Shown here: one piece after another, positions 1 through 12,500 of the stretch
Layout: each line of letters opens with the position of its first letter
Numbering within the stretch: position 1 is the first letter of the stretch
Assembly: GCA_905147135.1 (NCBI GenBank)
Contig: LR990050.1
Coordinates: 10,972,001-11,036,000 of the forward strand
DNA from: Blastobasis lacticolella
Lineage: Eukaryota > Arthropoda > Insecta > Lepidoptera > Blastobasidae
DNA length: 64,000 nucleotides
Reading direction: 5' to 3'
Made by a program: the position numbers and the translations under genes
The notes under the pieces: model-generated
Told to the model about the DNA's origin: nothing
What the model saw: the letters and a program-made list of their open reading frames with translations, nothing else
The model's database searches: none

Positions 1-85
1 ATAGTACTCATCGAGATCTACATTTCGGTTGACAGTTTTAAGTTTGCCAGCTGTCACCTGAAATGTAGATATCGACGAGTACTAT
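1..85. repeat. Long imperfect hairpin (foldback element or miRNA-like precursor)
   Basis: Bases 1-35 are the near-perfect reverse complement of bases 51-85. 31 of 35 positions pair, and one more is a G-U wobble if transcribed. The loop is the 15 bases 36-50. The stem reaches the first base of the window, so it may continue to the left. Its length and small loop fit either a tiny palindromic MITE, or one terminus of a longer foldback element, or a microRNA precursor. I do not recognise a known insect microRNA in either arm. No target-site duplication can be tested because the left flank is missing. Confidence 0.75.
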
Positions 86-1570
86 CACTTCTCTTTAAGA
101 ACTAGTGTTGTAGGATAAATCGTTACCGAACTCTTTTATCTGTTTTGTGGAACAAAAAGTCGTAGGTTGATAATTATGTCGACTCGACGTTTGTCGGAGA
201 AACGTTCAGTAGATCAAAAGGTATCTTGACAACTGCTTTTCGGATTGTACGGATTACCCCATAATAATACCAAATTCACGGTAAATATATTTCTCCAATT
301 ATGGCAACACCAAACATGACACTTGTCAATTTAGAATGACGGTGATTATGCCAATAACATTGTGTTTACACTGTTAGAAAGGGACAAAGGACTATTGATG
401 GTGACTCTCGCTCTGCCCGGTTTTAGTCAAAGCAGTGCGCAGTCCCTTTGGGTAGTAAGTCCATGGTATTATCATTGTCGCACTCAATTGTTTTGTCTTT
501 CCCTATTTGTTTTATAAACTGACTATAATATGTTTCTGATGAAGAGTGTCGCTGTTGTCTCTAGCTTGCTATATACTTAGCTAACGATTATAGTTTCGCT
601 GATATCCACGGGACTGAAACACGTTCCGTCATAACTCCTTATGAATCCCAAACATAGAACATGAGTTAGGCTCGTGTGCTAAATTTTGAGCTATAAAATG
701 AGTAATTACATACACTCTGAAACACTCGTAACTCCTTGGCGTCGACCCCGGCCCACGCACGTCTCCTCCGGGAAAGGAACACTATTGCGTCGGCGCGTAC
801 ACTTCTTGCATTAAGCCTTTCGAAAATAGTAACCAGTTAGTCACAAACTTTATATTTAGCTACGTAGGTATTTGCGTATCGTGCAGATTTATTCGCAAAG
901 ATAAACTCCTTTAAGCTTAGTCATTCCCTTCGAAAATAAAATTGGACTCTAAATCACTGTTAGTAATTCTTGCACGAGCAGACTATCGTGATTTAGTAAA
1001 ATCCTTGCGTCGAATCTTAATGTTTTCAAGATTTTTAGGAGAAAAATTATGGAGCTGCATTGATCATGTTTTATGCAAAAAATTGTCTAATTTATGAAAT
1101 TGTCTGTCCGTTGTCCCATCCTAGGTTCGCTACACTGGCAACCATGCATCACACACGTAATAATCAATGAATAGATAAAAATTTGATAAATGATATTCAA
1201 CTAATGCTCCTCGTTATCCTAATGGCATATTCTCCTAATGTCTGATGCCAGATTGGCTTTATAGGTGAGTATCCTTCGAATCACCATCGAAGCCACCAGA
1301 TTCATTTGATCGTTCGCCTGATCTTAACATTTTTAATATAGTTTGCTTGCTATGTTTGGCATGCTAATTTAGTTTCCTTACTTGAAAATGCTGTAGTTCT
1401 ATTCTTTGCAACCTTAACGTGAAACCTGTGATATTATGAATGAAATGCCCCCTTTGATTATGTTGGCTGTCTGATTCTTTGTTATTAAGGTTGAAAAAAA
1501 AGCATTTTACTTGAGCATATTACTTTGATAAATACGAATTTAAAAAACCTAATCAGCATTCCCGTAACTT
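86..1570. other. AT-rich non-coding DNA, nothing recognised
   Basis: There is no open reading frame of note, no RNA gene and no clear repeat. Composition is typical AT-rich insect intergenic or intronic sequence. Confidence 0.6.
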
Positions 1571-1574
1571 TGAA

Positions 1575-2115
1575 TGGAGGCAAACATTTTTGAAACCTTT
1601 ATCTGGCAACTGGAAAATCGGCCTTTATTTGGGACCGGAGGGGAGTTATCAGGGCGTTTTTCAAATAACGGCATCAATTTCGCGCCGGCGTCCTCACCTG
1701 TTATCTGTTCCTCTTCCTGGACCGCACAAAGCGGCCTCTCGTGGGCGGCGCTTTAGAGCGCCACCCGCTCATTTTGTGACACTCCAAATGCCATTATCTT
1801 TTACATATGCGCGGGTCACAAGGTGTGCCTGCGCGGCTCAAATTATGTTAATGATCGCCTAACAAAAGTATAAGCACGTCCGCGGCGGTCTCGTTAAATT
1901 TTAAATCCCATTTATGTTTGGATACCCTTTCAGGGAATGTTCGTGTTTGTTACAGGTACGTAGTGTCCAGACGCTGGCAGGCTGCTATCGAGCGCCCGTC
2001 AAAGGTCACCCACCCGCTGCCCGCGACACCGGCTCACCACTCGGTAACAAGTTATCTCTTTGATGTCAGCTCCGACGGATTTCCATTAAACATGCAAAAA
2101 GTTACTTAACAACAG
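1575..2115. promoter_or_regulatory. GC-richer island, possible cis-regulatory element
   Basis: This block is clearly richer in CpG than its flanks. It holds a perfect 6-bp-arm palindrome at 1747-1762 (ggcgct-ttag-agcgcc), a CACCTG E-box next to a TTATCT GATA-type site near 1695-1710, and a further ATTATCTTTT near 1793. Three overlapping short open frames here run in different phases and look like chance products of the GC content. A conserved enhancer is a reasonable guess from composition and motif clustering, but conservation cannot be tested here. Confidence 0.25.
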
Positions 2116-2655
2116 ACATTGGCGGGGCAGTACCTAGCAAAAGTGTGCGGTGTTTGCTCCAGTTTCAGTTTTATGTTTTATATTTGGATGAGCCTTCTTG
2201 TCTCTGTGCTGTAAGCATTATGTACCTAATTCAAAATATGCATACATTTATACCATCTTAAAAAGCGAATGGATTCTGTTTTATCCTACCATTATTTCAC
2301 TATTGTTACTAAGGTACTAACGTTCCCTGCATCTACGAGCGGAAATGGGAATCCTTTCAAAGAGATAAAGTTAATACTTCACCTGGGGTTTCGAAAGCGG
2401 TCGCAATATGACCAGGTTATTAGGTACCTTTGCTTTTTGTTATAAATCTTTATTTTTAATTTAGACTTTAGGTGCTAGTTACCGTGGTTGAGACCTTCAA
2501 GTTGGTATGTAATGAATGCCTGTGTCAGGAGGTCTCGCTCTTCCAAATCTAGTTTATAAACTACATAAACCTGATAAACATAAACATAATAAACAAATAC
2601 AAATATATCATAGGATACTATTCCTACAATTATAATTAATAATAATCTAACTATG

Positions 2656-2801
2656 ACATGGGATCGTTCAAGAGGTATATTAGAGGTCTCCTTAATGGCG
2701 GGCAACGCATTGGCAGCGCCGCTGGTGTTGCTGATGTCCATAGGAGGCGGTGACTACTTTCCACCAGGTGACCAGCATGCCTTTTTGTCTGCCGTATTAC
2801 A
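2656..2801 (-). repeat. Dispersed lepidopteran repeat, copy A (minus orientation)
   Basis: The reverse complement of this block aligns along its length with 4579-4715. Shared words include tatggacatcagcaacacca and aatgcgttgcccgcca. The core 'cacctg(a/g)tggaaagt' is a motif I know as very common in butterfly and moth genomes, in a dispersed repeat of LINE- or MITE-like type. The two copies are in opposite orientation about 1.8 kb apart. The family name is uncertain. Confidence 0.7.
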
Positions 2802-4578
2802 TAAAAAAATAACTAACATATATAAATTACTTAGGCACATTATAACAAATAGGTACAGTACACACAACACTCAACACTCAGTTCTCGCTTCTTTAGCACT
2901 GGAGACCCGAAGTCGCCGAAGTAATCGCTGGAACACTACGCGTTCCCGCTAAAACTCTTCGTTAAGGCATCCCAGTCCTTCGTTGGAACCAGAGCCACAA
3001 ACGAGTTAAACGTACGTTTGTGGCTTGAGACTAAGGGCTGTTCTTTAACTGTGTACTGTTTGGCGTACCTTAGGTACTCCACCACATCTTTCGCCGTCAC
3101 AGTGTAATACAGGCGAGACAGGTAAAATGCCGTCGTTGGAGTTGTTGTCTGTTGACAATGTTATAGTCATATCACGTGGTGGCCAAGTTCCGACATATAT
3201 TCTACAGCGAAACGACAGCTATCACTACATATTTTGATTATCTATCTTATCAAATTTCAAATCAGGTTTTTTTTTTTTTGGGATCCCTCTCCCTCTCTTA
3301 TGAGTTAAGCACAATTAAATTAATGACATTGGAAGGGATTATAATAAATATTTTATTATGCTACATTTGTAGAGTTTGAACTTTCCCAATGAATCTCCAC
3401 GCTGCCCATTTTTAGCATACAAAGACTTTAGATCTTCTGCCTCGAAAACATTAGTCGCCTTGTACGACACTCGCGAGTGTAAGGGGTTGGTGCTATTTTA
3501 CTCTGCCGGACACCACACAGCCGACAACGCCACAACACATGACTGAAACGAAAGACACAAGATTTTCGAATATTAATTTTAAAATTTAACTCGCACAAAA
3601 GTTTATTAATGAAACCCACATCAGCGTAATAAAACGAACCGGCGACAACGAAACTACGCAGTTATTTTGAAAGGATCGACTCCATCCTTTGCTGTCCCGG
3701 CGACATTCATTATGAACTTTTTTAATCGTCCTTTGTCCCGGGAAAAAAAAAACAAATCCGTTGTGATGCCGGTCGAGACGGCATGTCCCTGAGGAGGGGT
3801 GCGCTCGCTTGGTAGCCCTACGTTTGGGAGATTTCCTATTTCAATTATGTTATAAACTTACCTATTGTGATCCGTCATTCATTCATTGTCCGCGAGTCGT
3901 CCGCCGCGATATTCCTTGTTCCTTTTATAGCTAGTGGAGGCAGAAATTATTTTTGTACTTGACAAGCAACTCTAGACCTAATGGGTAGTTCGTTTCACTT
4001 AAAACTCACGTAACAGCTTTGATCCTAAAAATATGATGTTGTGAATCACTCCGTACGCACTTAATACTAATATACGTAATATAGTCATGCGTTTTCTCAG
4101 TTTGGCACGCATACCTACTACCAATCACGCTGTGTAACCTATTTTATACGCTTACCTACCTAATCTGCCTTACAAACGAAGATACAAAAAAGGTAAATAA
4201 CCGATTAACCAAATTTATCAAATTGTTCAATATTCACACGTATCTAACAATAACTTGTAACGATCTTGTCTTTTTTAATTGGTTAACTTACTTTATTTTA
4301 CAATTTTTTTAAGGATAAGTTTTTAAATAATCGAATTAAGTACAAATTATGTTGTTACACGTTTCCAGTACATCAAAAAGTCACATAGATTGCTTAATTT
4401 GTATGTTGTAATGCATTTTAATAGTTATTAAGAAATATATCACATACTTATGTTACCAGTAAATGATAACAATAACCCATACCGTCCTGAAACTATCAAC
4501 AACATTATTAATTCACAAACAAAATTACTGCTTGACTCTTACGTTATAGCTTTAGAAATTCATGGTGACGTTGTTTCA
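2802..4578. other. AT-rich non-coding DNA between two inverted repeat copies
   Basis: No gene is visible. A perfect 11-bp hairpin sits at 2993-3025 and a poly-T run near 3267-3280. The rest is AT-rich with short chance open frames. Confidence 0.55.
2993..3025. repeat. Short perfect hairpin
   Basis: agccacaaacg (2993-3003) is the exact reverse complement of cgtttgtggct (3015-3025), with an 11-base loop. No U-run follows, so it does not look like a pol III terminator. Function is unknown. Confidence 0.7.
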
Positions 4579-4715
4579 AGTAATACGGCCGACAAACAGG
4601 CTTGCGAGTCACCTGATGGAAAGTGGCCACCGTCGTCTATGGACATCAGCAACACCAACGCTTCCAATGCGTTGCCCGCCACTTAGGAGACTTCTAATAT
4701 ACCTATTGAAGGAAC
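4579..4715 (+). repeat. Dispersed lepidopteran repeat, copy B (plus orientation)
   Basis: This is the sense-orientation partner of 2656-2801. It starts at agtaatacggccgacaaaca, passes through tcacctgatggaaagtggcc and ends after the aatgcgttgcccgccactta block and ctaatatacct. A 78-aa open frame overlaps it but crosses out of the repeat into unrelated AT-rich sequence, so it is not treated as a gene. Confidence 0.7.
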
Positions 4716-6064
4716 GTATATTTTTTTTAATTTACAGCAAATATAATGAATCGAGAACAGCCTTATTCCCCGTCCGCGCTCGTAATTAAACTGACACCGT
4801 CTCCCGGGACGAGTTTTGAATGTTATTAGAATCTCTTTCGCGCCGCCGCTTCTGATTGGAAACACACAAACATACGATGCCTACCTATTTTTCTATAGCT
4901 TGCAATTTGTATTATTTCAGCGATATTCGTTTGGTATATTTAATGGGTATATTGCTTTCATTTTTGTTTTTGGAGATCGAAATACTTGCAATGATAAATT
5001 ATTATAAATGTACAATACAAGAGTAAATGCATTACCATACCACCTTAAGAATCATACGCAGTTGTAGTTAAAAGGTTGTTATAGCATTTTTAAAAAGCAT
5101 TCATTTGTTAAACAACAATAAAATCCTGAAGAGCAAGTATGATCTCTTAGACCCGAAAGGAAGCTTATGGCCACTTCTTTTAGGTATATCAATTTGCCTA
5201 ACCATGCACCAAATGTTCACCAACTTTCAGTCCTCAGTCCTTAGTTCTGCGATATGCTCGATGTCCTCTCAGCTGAAATTCTGGATAGGAGCAGCTATAG
5301 ACAGGATCTTGAGACCAGGGTTAACACCTTGGAATGAAATATAAAACATCTTCATCGTCGCTTTGAGCTAATTTGTTTAGTTATTCTCGACTCTATATCT
5401 GTCTGTCCGTCTAACATACCCTGCCTGACTCATACATGGATTTCTAAGAACCAAAAAATCAGTGTTGACATGCAGTTTTTGCTTCGGTTATTCCCGTTGA
5501 AGTGCGTACTATTGCTGCTGTCTTTAGGTACGTGAGTGTTATGATATTTGTCAACATATCAACGGTAGTAGAAAAGTAGTGCCATGTTTGCAGTGACACT
5601 GAGAGCACTCGAATGCATCAACACTTGGTAACATGTGGTCTCGCTGTACTCTGTACGGCATGTGTCCGTATTCAACCGTGGTGCTTTTCCCCCAATATTA
5701 ACTGCTTGTTATACTTCAGTCTCGTTTTCGGGCTATACTAGACGTTCTTGATAATTAATATAGCCAATTTAAATGTTTTCTGGTTGTTGGTTGTCTCTCT
5801 TTGGTGGGGCTAAGTAACAAATTCGACGTGATTTTTGCCAATAATACATGACTAAATGCGAAAACTAGTTTGGCCACCTTAGGTGTATATGGCGTAATTT
5901 GATTTTTTGTTGTAGCTTACACGAGCATAGGGTACGTCGAAATTCCGTCAAAGCCTGCAAATACACATACATTTTCACGTTAATACGTATTTAATAATAG
6001 GTTTGTTATATAGTTACATTACGGTGAGGGAAAACATCATAATGAAACCTGCATATTCAATCGA
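4716..6064. other. AT-rich non-coding DNA, nothing recognised
   Basis: No supported gene. A tctgtctgtccgtc stretch near 5398-5412 is the kind of simple motif often left by decayed LINE 3' regions, but nothing around it could be matched. Confidence 0.5.
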
Positions 6065-6240
6065 CTGAATCTTCAATCTGGTCAGGTTCCCCTGGTAGCA
6101 TGGTCAGGGGGGTCGGTTGGCAGCTGCTCCACTATAATTACCTGATCTGCCATATCCCGGATCATGGTCAAGGCAGACCCCTGGCCCTCGCGTACGACAG
6201 CACAACCGGGACATTAACGCCAAGATGATTATTATTATAT
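6065..6240 (+). mobile_element. Probable LINE 3'-end fragment
   Basis: The block is compositionally unlike its AT-rich flanks (gcagctgctcc, agacccctggccctcgcg, cgggacattaacgccaagat). It finishes in a gatgattattatta-type triplet tail. Triplet GAT/ATT tails after a GC-rich 3' end are typical of insect non-LTR retrotransposon termini, and I recall very similar 'gacattaacgccaagatgatgat' ends in butterfly genomes. No intact open frame is present. The clade is not assigned. Confidence 0.5.
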
Positions 6241-7119
6241 TATATAGGTTTGACATACCTACCCACTCTTACAAATATAATTAGTATCATCATTTCCCAA
6301 GATGTGGAATGAGCTCCCTTCCGATCTCTTTCCTTGCAACTAAAACTTGCGGTTCTTCAAAAGGCATGTCTATATACCTCAAAATCCGCTGGACGGTGAC
6401 CGCTTTCCAGCAGGAAACCGTCCGTCCGACCGTTGGGCCGTTTGACCGTTGCCTCGCTAAGCTAAAATACAATTTTAAGCATAAAGCAGTCGCAACCAAC
6501 ACGGCACGGCATCGTTAGTGCAGTACAAATTAAGGCCACTGTCGCCTTAAGGTCTTCAACTAATTCGGCCGACGCGCGACGTCTCCTTGCTGAGCCGGGA
6601 GATATAGATCCAGCTCGTGGCGACAGAGGCTGCTAACGAGTTTTACGTATAGTAGATACGTACTGTGTTGAAGTCCCAAGCTCTATCGGACACATTTGTC
6701 TAACTGTCAACTTTAGATATACTTGGACCCTACATATTACCATAAAAAAAAGAAAATTAAATGTAGGAGCATAATACGTATTATTCTCAAAATTTATTTA
6801 TTATTTAAAACTTTATTGCACAATAATACAATTGTATTATTGTATTTCAAAATTTCCTTCACAAGCATTATTTTTAATTATTAAAATAAAGAATTCGAGC
6901 ACACACTCCATAAATATAAATACTCTATCCCAGCTAGATGGTAAATTCGGATACTCGATTCCGTACCCGTAGGATCTTCCGCGATCGGTCGGATAGATCA
7001 CGTATCGGGCTGATAAGAGATATGCAGATGCGAGCGGTGCGCCGTGTTGACAGTCCCGCCGGCGCGGGCGGCCTCCGCAAACACGCTCTATTTAAACAGC
7101 GACACATCGACGTGTGTGT
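6241..7119. other. Non-coding DNA with a 24-bp palindrome and AT-rich runs
   Basis: There is no gene. The segment includes a perfect palindrome at 6820-6843 and an ataatacgtattat palindrome around 6770-6783. A small GC-rich patch lies at about 7035-7080. Confidence 0.5.
6820..6843. repeat. Perfect 24-bp palindrome
   Basis: The palindrome is centred on caattg, with outer half-site acaataat. It can extrude as a cruciform and contains two divergent ACAAT (Sox-type) half-sites. It may only reflect AT-rich composition. Confidence 0.7.
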
Positions 7120-7345
7120 TTTGAATTTAAATTAAAGCGCAGATCCAAATCGAAACGTGTCCACCAATTTTTTAGCGCCATTAATTTTTAAACTCTCCCT
7201 GACGAGCCTTAATTAATTTTGCGCGGGAACTTCCCCGCGTGTCACTCCTCGCGGCGCCGACGCCGCGTCGTATTACACTCGCTTTTTATCTACGCAATAA
7301 AATTTTATTATGCCCACCGTAATCCTTTCGATGACGAAAATGTTA
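7120..7345. promoter_or_regulatory. Candidate enhancer with homeodomain-type sites
   Basis: A GC-rich stretch (7205-7270) is surrounded by TTAATTAATT, CCATTAATTTTTAA and a 14-bp palindrome aataaaattttatt at 7296-7309. That palindrome is a divergent pair of caudal/Abd-B-like TTTATT sites. The mixture of CpG-rich sequence and unbroken homeodomain sites is typical of conserved developmental enhancers in Lepidoptera. This call is motif-based inference only. Confidence 0.3.
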
Positions 7346-8408
7346 ATTACCTGCTCTAAATTTCTTTCACAAATTAGATGGAATACATAAATTTGGTTGG
7401 GTTTTGACAGGGCGCACGCGTTGGCCGCGCGCCAAGCGCCACTTTCCCCGCGCGGCCCCGGCCCGGGCCGCGCTTTCCCAGAAATTGTCGATTTCCAGAA
7501 GTAACGTGCTCAAACAGACATCGGAAATATTTTATGAGTGATAAATTGCTGCGGAATTGATGATTCAAAGATGAGGTTGGTAAAATAGACCAATTTATAG
7601 ATTCAACAGGATGGAAGTAGAAATTTTGTAGGACATCGCTTATACATACCTTGCACTTCAACAATAAAAACGAAGTGATATCAACCTATAACAGAATGCG
7701 ATATAAACAATTGGTTAGCAGTGATCCATGGAATCGGCGAACTACGCTCTCATAATGGTTGCTCATAATTAAATGTGTGTTGAATGATATATGATCTCAA
7801 TTTGTGAAATGGCCTGCACTCGCGCCGCCGCCGCCAGCTGCCAATACATTTCAAACAAAGCCCGGTGCGTATTTATTTCGAATGACAAATTAAAATTTAA
7901 ATTAATCAATATCTTCCATCGATGCGGGCCCGTGGAAATCTCGACCAAAGCCTGAATTATTCATGGTTCAACAAATAAAATGAATGAAACCTGCGGGAGC
8001 GCTATGCTGTGTCTCTGCCAACTCTTAAAGAGTTTATGTCCGTAGATGGAGGTGGACCAGTACACAGAGTTTGTACTACTAAACTTTACAAATCTATTGA
8101 CCTATTCCGCAATGGCCAACTTGGTAATTGGAGAACTCATCGTTGGCATTGCTTACTCGTATAACCCACCACACCACCAGGGTTATTTATTTATTTGCCA
8201 ACAGATTTACACTTTTTGTAACATTGAAATATTTTATGAAAGATCTTTAACACTTAAATGTAAATCCAATAACAGGCGAATTTACGTAGTGGCGTGTTTG
8301 CTAAATGCATTTTTTATTTCAGCAAAATACGAGACAAATGAGCTTTTTAGCCATTTGGTGTCCAGAGGAATAGAATATAGCATCAACCCCTTCAACTTAT
8401 GTCGTCAA
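7346..8408. other. Non-coding DNA, GC-rich patch at 7400-7480
   Basis: The 7400-7480 patch is strongly CpG-rich (gcgcggccccggcccgggcc). The 122-aa open frame at 8046-8414 has an AT-driven, low-complexity amino-acid make-up with no recognisable domain. It runs into the repeat fragment at 8409, so it is not called as a gene. Confidence 0.5.
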
Positions 8409-8590
8409 AGGTGACTAATATCATAGAGACTAAATAGTTAAACATCCGTAGACCGGAAGATGGGCAGCGTTTTCTATTGCTAACCTCTTGGCAGGCGCCA
8501 AACGTGGAGATTATAGCAAACCCCTCCACCACTTTGAAATAGGCTCAAACACACTAGTGGACTGTTCTGGGCTGTGATTGTGAGCTTGTA
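8409..8590 (+). mobile_element. LINE 3'-end-like fragment, copy 1
   Basis: It shares ordered words with 23309-23462: ggtgactaat, gggca(g/t) and aaacccctccac, followed by a gtggact block. The pattern 'gtggagattatgacaaacccctccac ... cagtggact' belongs to decayed 3' ends of LINEs that I have seen repeatedly in moth and butterfly sequence. It has no coding capacity. Confidence 0.5.
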
Positions 8591-9035
8591 CACAGTATTT
8601 CTGGCGCAAAATATAAGGCGTCGCGGGTTGGCGCGGGCGCGGGCGCGGGCGCGGGGCTCCGGCGAATCGAAAGCGGCCGCCAGCCGGAAACTGCGTAGCT
8701 CCAGATTCAATTTCCGCTGCCGGTCGCCTAATAAGTCCACTATTCACTGGATTTATTCACACAGAAGTCTCAATTTTAAAAGAGGCAGGTATCCAGCGGA
8801 AGTAACTCTTGCAGAAGGAAAACATTATTTGTGTCATGTTCGCGCGACGCGGAATATTTTAATTATTCGCGTTTTAAGAAACTACTGGGACATCTTTAGG
8901 ACATCTTATATATATTTTCTTTAAATGTTTCTTCAAAGACACGGTGATGTGCATAATTATAAGAGTTTCTAATGAAATTTCTTACACTCACTGATTACGA
9001 CTTAATTCGCCGCTGCAACAAAGTAAACCTTAATC
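8591..9035. other. Non-coding DNA with a GC hexamer tandem repeat
   Basis: A short tandem array of GCGGGC hexamers occupies 8631-8656. It creates arginine/alanine-rich open frames on both strands, which are composition artefacts. The rest is AT-rich. Confidence 0.5.
8631..8656. repeat. GCGGGC hexamer microsatellite
   Basis: About four perfect copies of a GCGGGC unit lie inside a CpG-rich patch. Such an array is prone to length change and to G-rich strand structures. Confidence 0.8.
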
Positions 9036-9560
9036 AGTGGGTGTCTCGGTTCAAAGGAAGCTCGTGTTTCCAAAAGAACGCCGAGGCGACGCGAGACCCA
9101 GCGGCAAAGTTCGCAATTGAACAAGAAACAAAGTTGAAGTGCACTCGGAGAACGTAAAAAATGTGGGAAAATTATCGGCGGATTGCGTTTCAAACGCGGG
9201 AGAGATATCCGTGCAAGTTGACGCTTTGGAAGTTGCAGGGCTCCCAGCGCTCGCGGCCCGCACTAAAGGAATATCACGTGCAAGTACCCAACAAAGAGCC
9301 CAGTGCGCTGCGTAATTCGATATTCTCGGGTTGAATGATCCCATATCAACGGCGAGAGCCTTAATTCAGCTCCTCTCGCGACAGAGCGAAGTGCACTTGG
9401 GCGTAAATAAAAAGTTGAGCGCCGGTGCGCACAATGGCGGCAGACAATGTGTTGGCGCAGAGACTCGGCAGCCATTCGCCCACGCCGCGTGTTAGCGCCG
9501 CGTGCCTCGACCAAATAAAACTGTACAATGCACTAATTAACAAACCAAAACATATTAAGA
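9036..9560. promoter_or_regulatory. CpG-rich island, possible regulatory element
   Basis: About 500 bases of raised GC, with many CpGs and short overlapping open frames on the - strand in several phases (9002-9543). The multiplicity of frames argues against coding. There is no splice-compatible exon that I trust. Confidence 0.22.
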
Positions 9561-12500
9561 CGGTACCTACGATTTCATTTTAGAAGCGAAAAATCCACAT
9601 TGCAAAGCGGTAGGTTCATTTATGCAAAACGACAAAAAGAAATGTAGTATGTAGGTACTCGTAGCTGTCAACAGTACTCTGGCGGCTATTATCGCGTTGC
9701 AGCGGCGGGTCTGAGCGAAACTCCGCTCGCCGCACTTGGCCGCCCTTGTGAGGAGCACCCTCGTGACGTCACCGCAATGACTGTCATTCCCCGGCGACGT
9801 GAAAAGAGATGAAAACGTTGCACAAGGCCGTTCACATTCACACGTGAACTTGCCATTGTTCGTCGACTCGTGACTGTGCATCTGCTGAGTTGTTAATATT
9901 CCCTGTGCACTTGTTTGACTAATAGCATCTAGGTATAGCCAGATATTTTCTTCTCGAGAAAATTGTGAGTAGTCTGGAGTACGTGCCTCCGTCAATATTA
10001 TGTCATGAGTCATAATATTGATGAATGTCTCGAAAACAAAGAATTCACCTCCGATTTTTTATATTAAGTAAATTAAATATTAATGAGAGCTATCGACTCG
10101 CCGAGCATTGTTACAAACACGGTCCGGGCGTTGTAATTTACATTGGCGGCTATCGCATTAACGATGACTGAGCGGTTTCTGTTAATTATCATTTTGCACG
10201 GTTCGTCAGGCAGACGGGGCCCTGGGCGGAGTATCCTGCCCTGAATAACGCGTGACCCTTTCGCTAATCTATTTACATAAAAAGCAATGAAAAACATTTC
10301 AGACAACGTTATAAGTTGTGTCAAGTAACGGTATTCCGCCACATGGTCGGCGTCCTGCAGGTTTTACCGCCACTATACGGTTTGTTACACTCGTATGTTA
10401 ATCAAACCCATAGCCCACCATGGCTATTTTATTAAAAACATACTTCAGCATTGGGGGAGGTAAGGGATTGCCAAGACCGGCTGAATTATTTGGGCAGGCC
10501 GGCCCGCACCGGACCCGCGACTCCGTCCTCCAGTTTAATTGTTTATTCAGATACGGGGAACTTCTCGAATTAGGTAAGCCGGAATCGCCGCATTAATTAA
10601 TATTTGTGTTTGAACTGTCTCCGTGCCCTTGAGTGATTAAGCGACCTTTCAAATAACAGTTAGTTGTAGACAATTTCCATTGTTTGCAATCCAATTATTA
10701 TAGTTAGAAGACTGGGTTATCTGATTTGATTGAGCAGTAAATTAAATTGGCGCGGATTGGAAACGAATTGCGCCCATCGATCTGGCTAAGCACCGCGTGT
10801 AATATCACGTCGCGAGAGCTCTCACGGCCGCCCTCGTACAATTTTTCGATTATCCTCTCCACAACAGTAATATGAGACAATATTGGGTGTATCGTAATAC
10901 GATATTACCGACTTGCGCGCTAAACAGGCGAAACCAATCGTAAATAATACGTGGGTTAACTAGAGAGATCCTCGGGCGGCCTTTGTGTCGCGATTAGAGC
11001 ACACAGCAGAGATAGGTATGTGTTGAATGGCGCAGCTGTGTTATTATAATTTCGCCGCTGCTACGTTTTCGTGCGTACCCGAAGGCTATACAGTCGCAAT
11101 AGTTATCCGCTGCAAGTATGGCGACATCTGTGAGCAAACCAGAGTTCAACTAATAACACGACCGTAACTTGGAGCGACCTGTAATGAAAGCGGGCGGGCC
11201 CGGATTCAGCGCGGGTAAACATCTCTGTTCCGCTCAGCACAAACAACCCACACACCAGCGTACAAACTTTCGGCAATTTAATATCAGACATATCTGCTTA
11301 AATAACACCGAGCGGATGCTCAGCGGAATGGCACCTGAGCTACTTTCATCACGGCAATTGCGAAGGAAACAAAAAGGAATTCACGTTGCGTAAGCTGTAC
11401 CTATAGATTTAGAAGAGAAATGTTGTCCAACCAAAATACTATTGAATTTGTTCGGACAAACAGCATTGGTCACACACAATATAATTTGTAAGGAGTTCTT
11501 CCGTCCAAGCGGAGAGAATGTTAATAGCTCGTGAAAGCCAGATAAGGAGGTCCCCTAATCAAATATTCCGGAATCCTTCTTAAGAAAGAGCTGGTCCCGC
11601 CGAGCGGCCGTGCATAAGCAACAATATCGGTTCCTTTAAAGGATAAAGACGACTAAAGGACGATTCGTAATCCGCTCGATTGCGAGCGACCTATCTCCGC
11701 AGGTACCCGGCGCGGCTCCCGGGCTTTTTGTGCGGACTCCGACTTATTGAAACCAAATTAATTCCCATAAACGACCCAAAACATCATACAAAATATAACA
11801 AGTTCTTGCCGGTCCACAAGTTTTGCGTAATGTGTTTGAAAAAAAATTGTGTTTTTGTGACTATAACTTTGAGCTACAATTATAATATTTTGATTAATTC
11901 TCAGTGGTGGGTATATCTACTGTACATTTTGATTAGTATTTATTTAAATACCTGCATATTAAAATGCAGATACACTAATTTCAAACCGACACATTCTCCT
12001 ATCTCTATTCCTATTTAGTTTCTGATATGACAACGCAATCCTTTACGCTTGGATATATTGCGCAAATATTACAAAAACTCTTTACAAATTATAAAACATC
12101 CCGATACCGGTGCACATGTGTCACACTGGGAAAAAAAGACAAACATTCGTTCAAAAGTTTCTGGGTTGAGCCAGCGCACGGCGGTTTTCGAATTCTTCGC
12201 ACAATGCGTCATTGTTGCCGGACATAATAGCCCGCATTAACATTTCGTACCTCGGTTCGCGTCATTGATGACGATTTATTGTCGCGCACCCCGTGGCTCT
12301 ATGCGGTATAATTAATCCACCATTTTTTCTTCTCCCGCGATGATTTACGTCTGTTGTGAAGTTTGTTTTGCGGAGACATCTGCCGACAGCCCATTGTGCG
12401 CCAGCCAGTCCTCAGGTAAACCAGATAATAGGAGTTATCTCCAAAAGAGTTGACATTTCTCCTTTTCAACTTTTGTTATGTCGAGTGTTTTGACAATGCT

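Noticed and set aside
8046..8414. 122-aa frame with hydrophobic runs
   Set aside because: AT-driven composition; it runs into a decayed repeat at its 3' end.
9567..10013. 148-aa minus-strand open frame
   Set aside because: Low similarity to any family I know, no exon signals, and random-looking composition.
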